Position numbers and translations under genes: made by a program
NCBI RefSeq assembly: GCF_029278605.1
Contig: NZ_CP119574.1
Coordinates: 310,001-374,000, forward strand
Origin: Cupriavidus sp. WKF15
Lineage (GTDB): Bacteria > Pseudomonadota > Gammaproteobacteria > Burkholderiales > Burkholderiaceae
Direction of reading: 5' to 3'
DNA: 64,000 nucleotides
Notes under the pieces: model-generated
What the model was told of the DNA's origin: nothing
Databases searched by the model: none
What the model saw: only the letters and a program-made list of their open reading frames with translations
Part shown: positions 45,167 through 53,839 of the stretch, one piece after another
How the letters are laid out: each line of letters starts with the position of its first letter
Numbering within the stretch: the first letter of the stretch is position 1

Positions 45167-46862
45167 ACTGAATCCGGCGCAGCGCGAAGTGGTGGAATTG
45201 CGGCGGCATTGCGTCGCGGTGGCCTGTCCGGGCGCGGGGAAGACCAAGACCATCGCCACCAAAGCGGCAATGCTCCTCGGCGAGGCCGACGCAACGGTTG
45301 GTGCGGTGACGTTCAGCAAGGATGCGGCGTTGGAACTGCGCGAACGTATCGTGGCGCTGGCCGGCCCGGGCGCCAAGAAGCGGCTGCTTGCGGGTACCTT
45401 CCACTCACTTGCGTACAAGCAGTTGGGTGGAGGGGGCGAGAGCGCACCAGACATTGCGACCGATGGCGACCGCACAGGCCTGCTCATCCAGGTCCTCGCC
45501 GACGCGGGACTGGATTGGAAGGTGGAGGACGCCATTGCCGCCATCGAGGCAATCAAGACGAACTTCGGCCAGGTACAAGCTGATGCCCCTGAAGCGCTGT
45601 TGTATCAAAGCTACCAGGACGCGCTGGAACGAAATGGGAAGATCGACTTCCAGGACATGGTGCGTCTTGCAGTCGACGGCATGCAGCGCGGGACCATCGC
45701 GCCCTACCCGCTGACCTATCTGCTGGTCGACGAGTTTCAGGACACGGATCCTCTGCAGTATCAGTGGATTGCGTTGCACGCCCAGGCCGGGTCGATCGTG
45801 ACCGTGGTCGGGGACGACGACCAGAGCATCTACGGCTTTCGCTCGGCGCTGGGCTTCCGCGGCATGGAATCGTTCATTCGACAGTTCGAAGCTCAGCCGG
45901 TGGTGTTGGGAAACAATTACCGCTGCCACGCGGAAATCCTTGGCGCGGCCGACAGGATCATCCGAAACAACCGCGACCGGATTCCCAAGGAGTTGGTCGC
46001 GCACAAGGGACCAGGAGGCGAGGTGTTGTTCCAGCGGTACCCGGATGAATATGGAGAAGCCGTGGCGGCCATGGAATACCTCGGGCCGGCGCTGCGCGAA
46101 GGTCAGTCCACCGCGATACTCGCTCGGACGAACCGGATTCTCGATCCCGTAGAAGCCGTCTGCCGATCGCACGGTATCAAGTATTACCGTGCGTCCGGCA
46201 AGTCGATCCTTGCCAGGCCCGAGGCCGCGCTGATGTGCAACCTGCTCGAACTGGTGCAGAAGACCAAGACGGCAGGTGTCGACGCCCTACTCTCGTTTGC
46301 CGGCATCGGCACGCAGGAGCTCAAGCTCATTCACCGGAAGGGCCGTGCGAGTGCGGACCAACGGCAGAAGAAGGAATTGCTCGAAATGGGCCTGTCCGAG
46401 AATTCCGCCGACCGGTACCGCGAGCTGATGAAGCGGCTCGCAGAATGGCGATCTCTCTGTGACCGGCAGTTCTACTCGCTGGTGCTCGAAGGGGTGCGAG
46501 AGTGGATGCTGCAACACACCGTTGTGGATCAGGCCAAGCGGGCCATCACCACGACCTACGACGTACTCACGCGGCTCAACGGTCCATTCTCCGAGCGCCT
46601 GGACTTCCTGCGCCGCGACAACAACGAGCCCGCGCCGGACGCGCTCATTCTCACCACCATGCACAGTTCCAAAGGGCTCGAGTGGGATCGGGTATGGATC
46701 ATCCGGGCCGAGGAAACGGTGGTGCCGGATGAAAAAAGCACCGAGTCCGAAGAGCGGCGGCTGTTCTATGTAGCGGTGACGCGCGCCCGTGCACACTTGC
46801 GGATCAGCACGGCGAAGAAGAATCCGACTTCACGCTTCGTCCTTGAGGCGGGGCTGGAATGA
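45156..46862 (+). CDS. UvrD/Rep-like superfamily 1 DNA helicase
   Basis: The 568-residue protein has the SF1A helicase motifs in order: Q-like NPAQREVVEL, Walker A CPGAGKTKTI, motif Ia VTFSKDAALELRERI, motif II LLVDEFQDTD, motif III VVGDDDQSIYGFRSA, motif IV NNYRCHAEIL, motif V LTTMHSSKGLEWD and motif VI RLFYVAVTRARAHL. It lacks the long C-terminal extension of chromosomal UvrD and is shorter. It would unwind DNA 3'-5'. Its place at the end of a conjugative segment, coupled to a tiny gene, suggests a plasmid-borne role in transfer, replication or defence; this is open. Confidence 0.9.
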   Translation: MLDELNPAQREVVELRRHCVAVACPGAGKTKTIATKAAMLLGEADATVGAVTFSKDAALELRERIVALAGPGAKKRLLAGTFHSLAYKQLGGGGESAPDIATDGDRTGLLIQVLADAGLDWKVEDAIAAIEAIKTNFGQVQADAPEALLYQSYQDALERNGKIDFQDMVRLAVDGMQRGTIAPYPLTYLLVDEFQDTDPLQYQWIALHAQAGSIVTVVGDDDQSIYGFRSALGFRGMESFIRQFEAQPVVLGNNYRCHAEILGAADRIIRNNRDRIPKELVAHKGPGGEVLFQRYPDEYGEAVAAMEYLGPALREGQSTAILARTNRILDPVEAVCRSHGIKYYRASGKSILARPEAALMCNLLELVQKTKTAGVDALLSFAGIGTQELKLIHRKGRASADQRQKKELLEMGLSENSADRYRELMKRLAEWRSLCDRQFYSLVLEGVREWMLQHTVVDQAKRAITTTYDVLTRLNGPFSERLDFLRRDNNEPAPDALILTTMHSSKGLEWDRVWIIRAEETVVPDEKSTESEERRLFYVAVTRARAHLRISTAKKNPTSRFVLEAGLE

Positions 46863-47270
46863 TGTTCAAGCATCCGACCAGCGGTGCGCTCCAGTTAGTG
46901 CAGGAGCTGAAGTGGAACTGGTCTTCGAATACACCCCACTCTTGAATCGGCGGCTCAGTTGCGAGCTCATGACTTTCATGACGTTCGCGCAAATGCTGTG
47001 AGTTCCTGCAGGTGGACTTCTGTCATTTCACGCCTCACGCTGTCCTATCGACGGTACACAACGACCTGGTCGTGGCTGACTGTGAATGGCGTGAACATGT
47101 GCCCCAGGATGTCATTGCAGATCTTCGCTCGTGCCCCTCGGATCGAGCTGCCCATGAGTATTGCTCCATAACGCCACTCGTATTGGCGGTCGTCAATCCA
47201 CTGCGCTTAGCTCGTCGCGCTTGAAAGGTGTTGCGGGCTGGGCAAGTTGCGTGCGTTGACCAGAATGCGC
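46863..47270. other. Gap between helicase and TnpB element
   Basis: About 400 bp. A 28-codon frame (MFKHPTSGALQLVQELKW) starts directly at the helicase stop but is too short to support. Otherwise nothing recognisable. Confidence 0.4.
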
Positions 47271-47308
47271 GTCAAGCCCCGGACTTCAGGCCGGGGAAGG
47301 ATAGCGCG

Positions 47309-47356
47309 GACGCCGCAGGCGTCCTTGACAACGCATGAATCCTGATACGATTTATA
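47309..47356 (+). promoter_or_regulatory. Hairpin and possible promoter before tnpB
   Basis: TTGACA at 47325-47330 is a good -35 element; TACGAT (47346-47351) at 15-bp spacing or CGATTT at 17 bp is a weak -10. The hairpin GACGCCGCAGGCGTC immediately precedes it. Confidence 0.35.
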
Positions 47357-47358
47357 TC

Positions 47359-48576
47359 ATGCAACGACTCCAAGCCTTCAAGTACGAATTGATGCCGACC
47401 GGCGAACAGACGCGGGACATGCGCCGCTTCGCAGGTTCGTGCCGATTCGTCTACAACAAGGCGCTGGCGTTGCAGAAGCAGCGTTACGAGCAAGGCGAGA
47501 AGAAGCTCGGGTACGCTGGGCTGTGCAAGGAACTCACGGCCTGGCGCAAAGGCACCGAAACACCGTGGCTCGCCGATGCACCGACACATCCGCTGCAACA
47601 GACGCTGAAGGACCTGGAGCGAGCCTATACCAACTTCTTCGCCAAACGGGCCGACTTCCCGCGCTTCAAGAAGAAGGGGCAAAGCGACAGCTTTCGTTAT
47701 CCCGATCCGAAACAGATCAAGCTGGATCAGGCCAACAGTCGTATTTTCCTGCCCAAGCTCGGCTGGCTGCGCTACCGCAACAGCCGGGCCGTGTTGGGGG
47801 AAATGCGCAACGCTACGGTTTCCGTGAGCGCAGGGAAGTGGTTCGTCTCGATCCAGACGCAACGAGAGGTCGAAGCCCCCGTGCCACAGTCCGCCAGCGC
47901 CGTGGGCATCGATGTCGGCGTGGCCCGCTTCGCGACATTCAGCGACGGCAGCTACCTTGCCCCGCTAAATAGTTTCAAGCGGCACGAAGCCCGGCTGCGC
48001 CGAGCGCAGCAAACGATGAGCCGCAAACAGAAATTCAGCAGCAACTGGCAGAAGGCGAAGGCTAGAATCCAGCGCATTCACGCCCGCATCGGGAACGCCC
48101 GCCGCGACTACCTGCACAAAGCCACGACCACGATCAGCCAAAACCACGCGATGGTGTGTATCGAGGACTTGCAGGTGAGGAACATGTCCAGGTCGGCAGC
48201 GGGCAGCGCCGAGAAGCCAGGCAGGAACGTTCGGGCCAAGTCCGGCCTGAACAAAGCGATTCTGGATCAGGGCTGGTTCGAATTCCGCCGCCAGCTGGAA
48301 TACAAGCTGGCGTGGAACGGCGGCTGGCTTGTCGCAGTGCCGCCCGAAAACACGAGCCGGACATGTCCGGCGTGCAGCAGCGTGAGCGCGGACAACCGGC
48401 TTACACAAGCTGGCTTCGCCTGCATCGAATGCGGTTTCGAGGAAAACGCCGACGTCGTCGGCGCGATCAACGTTTTGGCGCGGGGACACCGCGTTGCAGC
48501 CTGTGGAGAGCCGGTGCAGTCAGGCCGCTCTGCGAAGCAGGAACCCGCCGAAGTGGCTGCGCAGCTCATCGCGTAG
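47359..48576 (+). CDS. tnpB: TnpB RNA-guided nuclease
   Basis: The 405-residue protein is a complete TnpB. It has the N-terminal helix-turn-helix (QTRDMRRFAGSCRFVYNKAL), the split RuvC nuclease with Asp185 (AVGIDVGVARFATF), Glu269 (VCIEDLQVRNMS) and Asp365 (EENADVVGAINVL), and a zinc ribbon with Cys336, Cys339, Cys355 and Cys358. All catalytic and zinc residues are intact, so it should be an active omega-RNA-guided DNA endonuclease, ancestor type of Cas12. The guide RNA is expected from the 3' end of the element. Confidence 0.94.
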   Translation: MQRLQAFKYELMPTGEQTRDMRRFAGSCRFVYNKALALQKQRYEQGEKKLGYAGLCKELTAWRKGTETPWLADAPTHPLQQTLKDLERAYTNFFAKRADFPRFKKKGQSDSFRYPDPKQIKLDQANSRIFLPKLGWLRYRNSRAVLGEMRNATVSVSAGKWFVSIQTQREVEAPVPQSASAVGIDVGVARFATFSDGSYLAPLNSFKRHEARLRRAQQTMSRKQKFSSNWQKAKARIQRIHARIGNARRDYLHKATTTISQNHAMVCIEDLQVRNMSRSAAGSAEKPGRNVRAKSGLNKAILDQGWFEFRRQLEYKLAWNGGWLVAVPPENTSRTCPACSSVSADNRLTQAGFACIECGFEENADVVGAINVLARGHRVAACGEPVQSGRSAKQEPAEVAAQLIA

Positions 48577-48646
48577 CGCCGTAGGAATCCCCTTCCTTTC
48601 CGCCGACAGGCGGCGACCGAAGGTCGAGGGAGGGGAGGATGTCAAG
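48500..48646 (+). ncRNA. Candidate omega-RNA scaffold for TnpB
   Basis: In IS200/IS605 elements the omega-RNA overlaps the end of tnpB and finishes at the right element end, with the guide just beyond. Here the stretch contains several complementary blocks (for example GGCGGCGACC and the C-rich CCCCTTCCTTTCC opposite GGGAGGGGAGG) and ends in GTCAA. The guide would begin at about 48647 (CTCTTGGGCTCGGTTT). Neither fold nor expression is shown. Confidence 0.4.
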
Positions 48647-48853
48647 CTCTTGGGCTCGGTTTGAAGCCTTTTCGATAGAGTGGAATGCTCCCCTCGTGCT
48701 CCTATCGCTTCACAGTTACTGATGGCCCCCCCGCTCGTGCCCGGGCAATGCGCGTAAATGGGGGGTGCGAGTCGGCTCGCGGGGATCGGTAGGTCAACTG
48801 AAACAAACGCTTAACCCGCTGGCGAGATCGGCTGGGTAAGAAAATTGCGGTCT

Positions 48854-50293
48854 TTAGGCGCGCGAGGACGTCATTCGCCCAAACACGAATTGGCCCAGAT
48901 ACCATGCCAACTCGGAGTTGGCCAAGATCACCTCTTCGGACACGGATGAAGCCTCCAGCTTCATCCTCTTCAACACGAGCTTACCCTCGCGCGAGGCCAG
49001 CCATGCCCGGACAAACTCCTGTCGTGCTTTGGTATCGGTCGCACCGAAGTGCTCGCGGCCCTGCCGCGATTCGTCGTTCATGCGAGCGCGAGTCTCGTCA
49101 TCACGCGAGGCGACACTGCGCTCCACGCTTGTCTTGACAGCAATTTTCGCGGCTTCCTTCTGTTCTTCTTCGACGAGCAGCTTGGTCTGGACCTGAACCA
49201 TCGTCCGTTCGGCCTCTGACATGCGCCAGTTGTCGCGCAAGGCCTTCATCAAATAGCCAGCGGGACTCTTCTTTATCTGACCGCGATTGAGTTTGAACCG
49301 CGTGTACTCGATCGCCTGCAGGATGCGATCATCGTTCCATGTCTCGCGGTTCTCGGAGATCTCGCCGAATTGACGAGTTGAGAGGTTGAACTCTTCCTTC
49401 AGGATCTTATAGATCTGGCTAGCATCGGACAGGCTTGCCATGACAGCGTCCGCCGTGTCCTTGCGCTTGAGGAGGAACCGAATCCGGTCAACCTTCTTGG
49501 AGGAAGTCGATTCGGTCTTGGTCTCATATGACAGCTCGATATCCGAGATCTCATTGATCTCACGAACTGCCGGCTCCAGCCAGTCGCGCTTGAAATACTT
49601 AAAAATGGTCGCATTCGCGCCCATTTTTCCGGGCCAGGTCCGCATCTCTTCGAGCTTGATCCAATCTGTACGCCCGTTGGGCACACTTGGCAGGACCTTG
49701 TCATAGATCGCGCGTGCGAGACTGCGGGTAAACGACGTTGAGATGCGAAGGCTGAGCCAGTGCGACTTGCGGGGGTCACGAATGTGCGGGATCAAGCTGT
49801 GATGCACGTCGAAACGAACGCGGCCGCGGTGCATCGCCACCATGCCGATCAACTGGACCTGGACCCAGATATCGTTCTCATCCGGCTCACGGTCTGACGG
49901 TGTATTGGTGACCCGGACCTTGGCGTTCTGCGCCTCGTCCGCGATGGTACGCAGATGCTTTAGGTTACGGCTGTCATAGCGCATCAACCACTTGAAGTAG
50001 TTCAGCTCGACATCGTATTGGTCTGGAACCTCCGGTTCTTGTGCAACGATGAAATACGCGGCATCGAGAAACCGTCGCGCCGCCAATCCCATGTTGACGA
50101 TTTCCGTGAAGAAATTATTGCGCTGATAGCCGATTTCTCGGTTGGCCTCATTGATGGGCAACCCGAGGTCAAACATGTCTTCGAACAATGCCAGCGCCAT
50201 TTGGCGAGGCGTGGTTCTCGCTTTGACTTCCACTGGATTGTCCGTCTCCATACTCGTCGTCTCGCTCGTCTTGTTCTCGGGCGACTCTAGCAT
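48854..50293 (-). CDS. Plasmid replication initiator protein
   Basis: The 479-residue protein begins at ATG 50293 (MLESPENKTSETTS); an upstream in-frame start at 50380 would place coding sequence in the iterons. An alternative start is 50251 (METDNPVEV). The middle part (QVQLIGMVAMHRGRVRFDVH, then LSLRISTSFTRSLARAIYDK and EMRTWPGKMGANATIFKYF) resembles the paired winged-helix domains of RepB/Rep_3-type iteron-binding initiators. The C-terminal third is charged and helical. The gene lies directly beside about 20 iterons and parAB, which supports the role. The incompatibility group is not assigned. Confidence 0.8.
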   Translation of the reverse strand: MLESPENKTSETTSMETDNPVEVKARTTPRQMALALFEDMFDLGLPINEANREIGYQRNNFFTEIVNMGLAARRFLDAAYFIVAQEPEVPDQYDVELNYFKWLMRYDSRNLKHLRTIADEAQNAKVRVTNTPSDREPDENDIWVQVQLIGMVAMHRGRVRFDVHHSLIPHIRDPRKSHWLSLRISTSFTRSLARAIYDKVLPSVPNGRTDWIKLEEMRTWPGKMGANATIFKYFKRDWLEPAVREINEISDIELSYETKTESTSSKKVDRIRFLLKRKDTADAVMASLSDASQIYKILKEEFNLSTRQFGEISENRETWNDDRILQAIEYTRFKLNRGQIKKSPAGYLMKALRDNWRMSEAERTMVQVQTKLLVEEEQKEAAKIAVKTSVERSVASRDDETRARMNDESRQGREHFGATDTKARQEFVRAWLASREGKLVLKRMKLEASSVSEEVILANSELAWYLGQFVFGRMTSSRA

Positions 50294-50298
50294 GTGAT

Positions 50299-50615
50299 GG
50301 TGAGGTCCTGTCAACACAACAAACCTCACCTTCACGTTGGTCCGTCGCGCTGTCGGCTCAGTTTGGGGTGACGCGCACAATGAACCTCACCAGACGCACA
50401 ACCAACCTCACCAATATCCGTTACGCGTGTGGTTCGAACCATAGCCCCGCCTGGGCAAAACGGACTTGTCCACACGTGCCGCACAATACATCTCACCTTC
50501 GGGGTGTTTGCACAATGAGCCTCACCTTGTCGCGGAATAGACCTCACCTGCGCCACACAGTAAACCGCACCTTGGCAGCACAGAGAACCTCACCAATGAC
50601 ACAGCTAACCTCACC
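50299..50615. repeat. Iteron cluster 1 of the replication origin
   Basis: About nine copies of a 17-bp word, consensus GCACAATNNACCTCACC, follow in the same orientation upstream of rep (examples: GCACAATGAACCTCACC at about 50377, GCACAACCAACCTCACC at about 50397, GCACAATGAGCCTCACC at about 50511), with one partial copy inverted at 50299. Initiator binding here would both start replication and repress rep. A near-match to a DnaA box (TTGTCCACA) lies at 50466-50474. Confidence 0.85.
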
Positions 50616-50886
50616 TTTGGAGGGTTAAGTCATTGATCGAAAAGGATTTCGTGATTCTCCGTTTGTTGGCTAGGTGGTTTACTTCAAAAAACATCCAACC
50701 AACACGGGACTTGCAGTCTCGAAGCAGTGCGCATTGACCTATTGATCTCTGCACAAGCAGCGTACCCATTTCTGCGTCCCTGTAGTCGTGATCTCTAACT
50801 GGAACGGCGCCGAAGTTGCAAGAGGATCGCTGGGGTCATGTACACCCACTTGGACAGGGCAAGGCCAACACCGCGCTCAGCTGCAG
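50616..50886. other. Iteron-free gap between the two iteron clusters
   Basis: About 270 bp lack iterons and genes. The left half is richer in A/T than its surroundings and could be the DNA-unwinding element. No further DnaA box was found by eye. Confidence 0.45.
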
Positions 50887-51379
50887 GGTGAGGTTCCTTG
50901 TGCCTGAGATGAAGGTGAGGTTTCTTGTGCTGACTATTAGATAGGTGGAGGGCACAACAAACCTCACCGCCGCTCCCAGGCAAAGGGGCTCGCCGCTCAA
51001 AGGATGGTGAGGTCCATTGTGCATCGGCGGACAGGTGCACCCCGCTCCACTCTTGACGGCTGAAAATCGTCGTCACTGCGACGTGATGAGGCTCCAGCGC
51101 TAATCCATGCTGTAAAGCAGCACAAAGGACCTCACCATCTCTGCTTTTGCGTCATGCCTTTCTTTGTATGGGTCGTGCAAAGGTGAGGTGGATTGTGCTT
51201 AAGAGGTGCCCTCCCCACACCAAACGTCCGACCACCTTGTACTGGGAGGGAACGAAGGTGAGGTTCATTGTGCTAGAGTTCGCCAAGTTCACTTCTCCAG
51301 TTCTGCCGAACGGCACAATCGACCTCACCTTGGCCGGTGGCGACGGCGATGAACAGGTTGAAGGTGAGGTCATTTGTGC
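50887..51379. repeat. Iteron cluster 2, mixed orientation
   Basis: Nine further copies of the same 17-bp word occur here in both orientations (for example GGTGAGGTTCCTTGTGC at 50887, GGTGAGGTCCATTGTGC at about 51005, GCACAATCGACCTCACC at about 51313, GGTGAGGTCATTTGTGC at 51363). A degenerate copy follows at about 51400. The cluster ends about 80 bp before the parA operator. Confidence 0.85.
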
Positions 51380-51460
51380 CACCTTTTGGCTTTGCTTATA
51401 AGGTGAGGAATGTCGCACGGCTTTCCAAAGCCATCATGTGAACCCCAAGACGTCCAGAGG

Positions 51461-51479
51461 TTGCCTAAAATTTAGGCAA
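51461..51479. promoter_or_regulatory. Perfect palindrome upstream of parA
   Basis: TTGCCTAAAATTTAGGCAA is a perfect 9-1-9 palindrome about 110 bp before parA. ParA proteins with an N-terminal helix-turn-helix usually repress their own promoter by binding such a site, so this is a likely parAB operator. Confidence 0.65.
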
Positions 51480-51550
51480 AATCGTTGTTTTCAAAGAAAC
51501 TTTAGTTAAAAAACAGCGATTTATGAGCCGTTGCTCAAGTGTTTCCTGTA

Positions 51551-51588
51551 TTCTGAGCTTTATCGAGTTATCCGGATAAACCTCAGAA
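51551..51588 (+). promoter_or_regulatory. Hairpin touching the parA start codon
   Basis: TTCTGAGCTTTATC (51551-51564) and GATAAACCTCAGAA (51575-51588) are complementary at 13 of 14 positions, and the last base is the A of the parA ATG. A smaller palindrome TTATCCGGATAA (51568-51579) overlaps the loop. It may be an operator or an RNA hairpin limiting translation. Confidence 0.5.
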
Positions 51589-52799
51589 TGGTGAAAACGA
51601 GCCAACTTCCAGCAGTCGACCGAACTGTACCGCTAGAGCAGATATCCCAGTTCGCGGAAAAGGTCACCATTTTTACAGACGAACTTCGCGAGACGATTCT
51701 CGCACCGCGGCCGCGAAAAACCGCACCGATTTTCAAGACGGGGGAGATTGCAGACCTGTGCAACATCTCCCACTCGCAAGTTCAGTACCTCGCGACCAAG
51801 GGAGACGGCGAATTGCCACCCGGAAAGGCTGCCGGTACTGGGCGTACCCGAACCTTCACGCTCGAGGAGGCACGCATCTGGGTGCAGAAGGTCTCCGACA
51901 TTTACCAGACGCCGTTGGTCACAGGCACGCGAGAGCCCGAAGGAAAAATCATTATTACCGCCCAGCTCAAGGGCGGCTCGGCAAAGACGACCACGACTAT
52001 GTGCCTAGCTCAGGGGCTGACATTACGTGGCAGAAAGGTCCTGGTTGTCGACCTGGATCCTCAGGCCTCACTCTCGGAACTGTGTGGCTTGTACGCCGAG
52101 AAGGATGTCACGCCAGAAGACACGGTCTTGCCTTATATCTACGACCAGCAAATCGAGGGGGGACTGCAGGGAAGCATCCAGTCAACCTATTGGGATGGCC
52201 TTGACCTGATCCCTGCGCATACCGAACTGATTGGGGCAGAGTTCCATCTGCCCGCGATGCAGAAAATCAAGCCTGGCTTTCGCTTCTGGACGGTGCTGAG
52301 GGAAGGGTTAGAGCCGTTGCGCAAGCACTATGACTATATCCTCATGGATACGTCTCCCTCGCTTTCCTACATGAACCTGAACGCCTTGCTGGCGGCAGAC
52401 GCGATGGTCATGCCGATGGTTCCTGAGAACCTCGACTTCATCAGCTCGCTGTCGTTCTGGCGCTTGTTTTCAGACGTCTCCAAAAGCTTCATCAAGTATG
52501 AAGCCGACAAGAAATACGACTTCGTCTCGTTGCTGCTCTCGAAGGTCGATTATGGGCGCACCTCGTCGGCACCCATTGTGCGTGCCTGGGCGCAGAGCGC
52601 TTATGAGAAGTGGCTGCATTCGATCGAGGTGCCGGCGAGTTCGGTGATGAGCACCGGGGCGCTGGCATTCTCGACAGTGTTCGACGTGAGTAGCACGCAT
52701 AGCGCGGCCAAGTCGCTGCAGCGCGTGCGTCAGCCGATTATGGATTATTGCCGGTGGTTGGATGAAATCTATGCAGAAAAATGGAGGAGCGCGCAATGA
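51588..52799 (+). CDS. parA: ParA partition ATPase with N-terminal DNA-binding domain
   Basis: The 403-residue protein starts at ATG 51588 (MVKTSQLPAVDRTV). Residues about 40-100 form a MerR-like helix-turn-helix (TGEIADLCNISHSQVQYLA and RTFTLEEARIWVQKV), as in large type Ia ParA proteins that autoregulate. The deviant Walker A motif is KGGSAKTTTT (residues near 130-140), followed by VLVVDLDPQASLSELCGLY and YILMDTSPSLSYMNLNALLA (Walker B). It positions plasmid copies along the nucleoid with ParB. Its stop overlaps the ParB start (ATGA). Confidence 0.94.
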   Translation: MVKTSQLPAVDRTVPLEQISQFAEKVTIFTDELRETILAPRPRKTAPIFKTGEIADLCNISHSQVQYLATKGDGELPPGKAAGTGRTRTFTLEEARIWVQKVSDIYQTPLVTGTREPEGKIIITAQLKGGSAKTTTTMCLAQGLTLRGRKVLVVDLDPQASLSELCGLYAEKDVTPEDTVLPYIYDQQIEGGLQGSIQSTYWDGLDLIPAHTELIGAEFHLPAMQKIKPGFRFWTVLREGLEPLRKHYDYILMDTSPSLSYMNLNALLAADAMVMPMVPENLDFISSLSFWRLFSDVSKSFIKYEADKKYDFVSLLLSKVDYGRTSSAPIVRAWAQSAYEKWLHSIEVPASSVMSTGALAFSTVFDVSSTHSAAKSLQRVRQPIMDYCRWLDEIYAEKWRSAQ

Positions 52800-53767
52800 G
52801 CAATATGCGAGAACAGCTGCTGGCTAAGACGGCGGGCATCCGCAAGACCTCGGCGATTCAGCAGGACGAAGTCAAGCGTAGCGAGCGGACCCAGACGGCG
52901 CCTGGCCTTACCGGGGCGCTCGCCGTTGCGCAACTCCGTGTCCAGGAGTTGGAGGCAGCCGGCGTCGCGTCGCAACTCGCTGTCGCCGAGATCGTGCCGA
53001 ATCCATGGCAGCCCCGGCGCGTGTTTAGTGAAGCCAAGCTGTCGGAGCTTGCAGAGTCGATTCGTGAGGTGGGACTCATGCAGCCGATCGTGGTACGCCG
53101 CGGTGAATCCGGCTACCAGATTGTGGCTGGGGAGCGCCGGTGGCGCGCCCACAAAATGCTTGGGCTCGATACCGTCAAGGCCGTGGTCGTGGAGTGTTCT
53201 GATGCGGATATGGCGGTGCTCGCCATGGTCGAGAATATCAGTCGCGACGACCTTTCTGACTATGAAATCGCGCTGTCGGTCCGGCGCACGGAGAAGGAAT
53301 TTCCGTCCCGCGTGCGACTTGCAGAGGCGCTTGGCCTGTCCAAGAGCGGTCTTTATCGATTCCTTAGCTTCGCGCAGTTGCCGGATTTCGTTTTGCAGGA
53401 TCTCGACCTTCAACCGCGGCTGCTCGGCGGAAGCGCGGCCGAAGCTATTGTCACGACGATTCGGAAGTATGGTGAAGCTGGCAACGATGCTGCGAAAGAG
53501 ATTTGGCCGCTCGTAGCATCGGGAAAGATGGAGCAAGGGAAAGTCGCTGGCGCTATCAAAGCACTCGCCACCCGGCGCGCATCGGCGCCAAGTTCCGCGA
53601 GTGAGCGAAGTATTGACAAGTTCTTTTCCGGCAGGGAACAGGCTGGTTCCATTACGAAGGACGTCAACGGCTTCACGGTGAAGATTAGAGCTGGGGTTCT
53701 GTCCGAGGCCCTGGAGACGCAAATCCGACAGCTCATCAGCGAATCGTTCCACCACCAGCCCAAGTAG
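52796..53767 (+). CDS. parB: ParB centromere-binding protein
   Basis: The 323-residue protein has the ParB/Spo0J N-terminal CTP-binding domain (IVPNPWQPRRVFSEAKLSEL and GYQIVAGERRWRAHKMLGLD), the second box ENISRDDLSDYEIALSV, and a helix-turn-helix (RVRLAEALGLSKSGLYRFLS). A C-terminal dimerisation part follows. It overlaps parA by four bases (ATGA) and is followed by a strong terminator and the 39-bp repeat array, which could contain its binding sites. Confidence 0.93.
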   Translation: MSNMREQLLAKTAGIRKTSAIQQDEVKRSERTQTAPGLTGALAVAQLRVQELEAAGVASQLAVAEIVPNPWQPRRVFSEAKLSELAESIREVGLMQPIVVRRGESGYQIVAGERRWRAHKMLGLDTVKAVVVECSDADMAVLAMVENISRDDLSDYEIALSVRRTEKEFPSRVRLAEALGLSKSGLYRFLSFAQLPDFVLQDLDLQPRLLGGSAAEAIVTTIRKYGEAGNDAAKEIWPLVASGKMEQGKVAGAIKALATRRASAPSSASERSIDKFFSGREQAGSITKDVNGFTVKIRAGVLSEALETQIRQLISESFHHQPK

Positions 53768-53787
53768 GTACACCTACAAGTAACCAC

Positions 53788-53813
53788 GCCCGCTTCGAGC
53801 GGGCTTTTTTTTT
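53788..53813 (+). terminator. Rho-independent terminator of parAB
   Basis: GCCCGCT (53788-53794) pairs with AGCGGGC (53798-53804) around TCG and is followed by nine T. It lies 20 bp after the parB stop. Confidence 0.92.
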
Positions 53814-53839
53814 GTCGAACGCAGAGCATGGGCGACGCG

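Larger units (their letters stand above)
47271..48646 (+). mobile_element. IS200/IS605-type element with tnpB only
   Basis: A TnpB gene is flanked by short hairpins and no TnpA transposase gene is present. On the left are CCCCGGACTTCAGGCCGGGG near 47277 and GACGCCGCAGGCGTC near 47309. On the right is a C/G-rich structured stretch ending in GAGGATGTCAA at about 48646. GTCAAG occurs at both borders. Ends are inferred from these features and are approximate. Such elements move only if a related TnpA acts in trans. Confidence 0.65.

Noticed and set aside
44561..45556. 331-codon minus-strand frame across the DUF1845 and helicase starts
   Set aside because: It overlaps three real plus-strand genes and has no recognisable domains.
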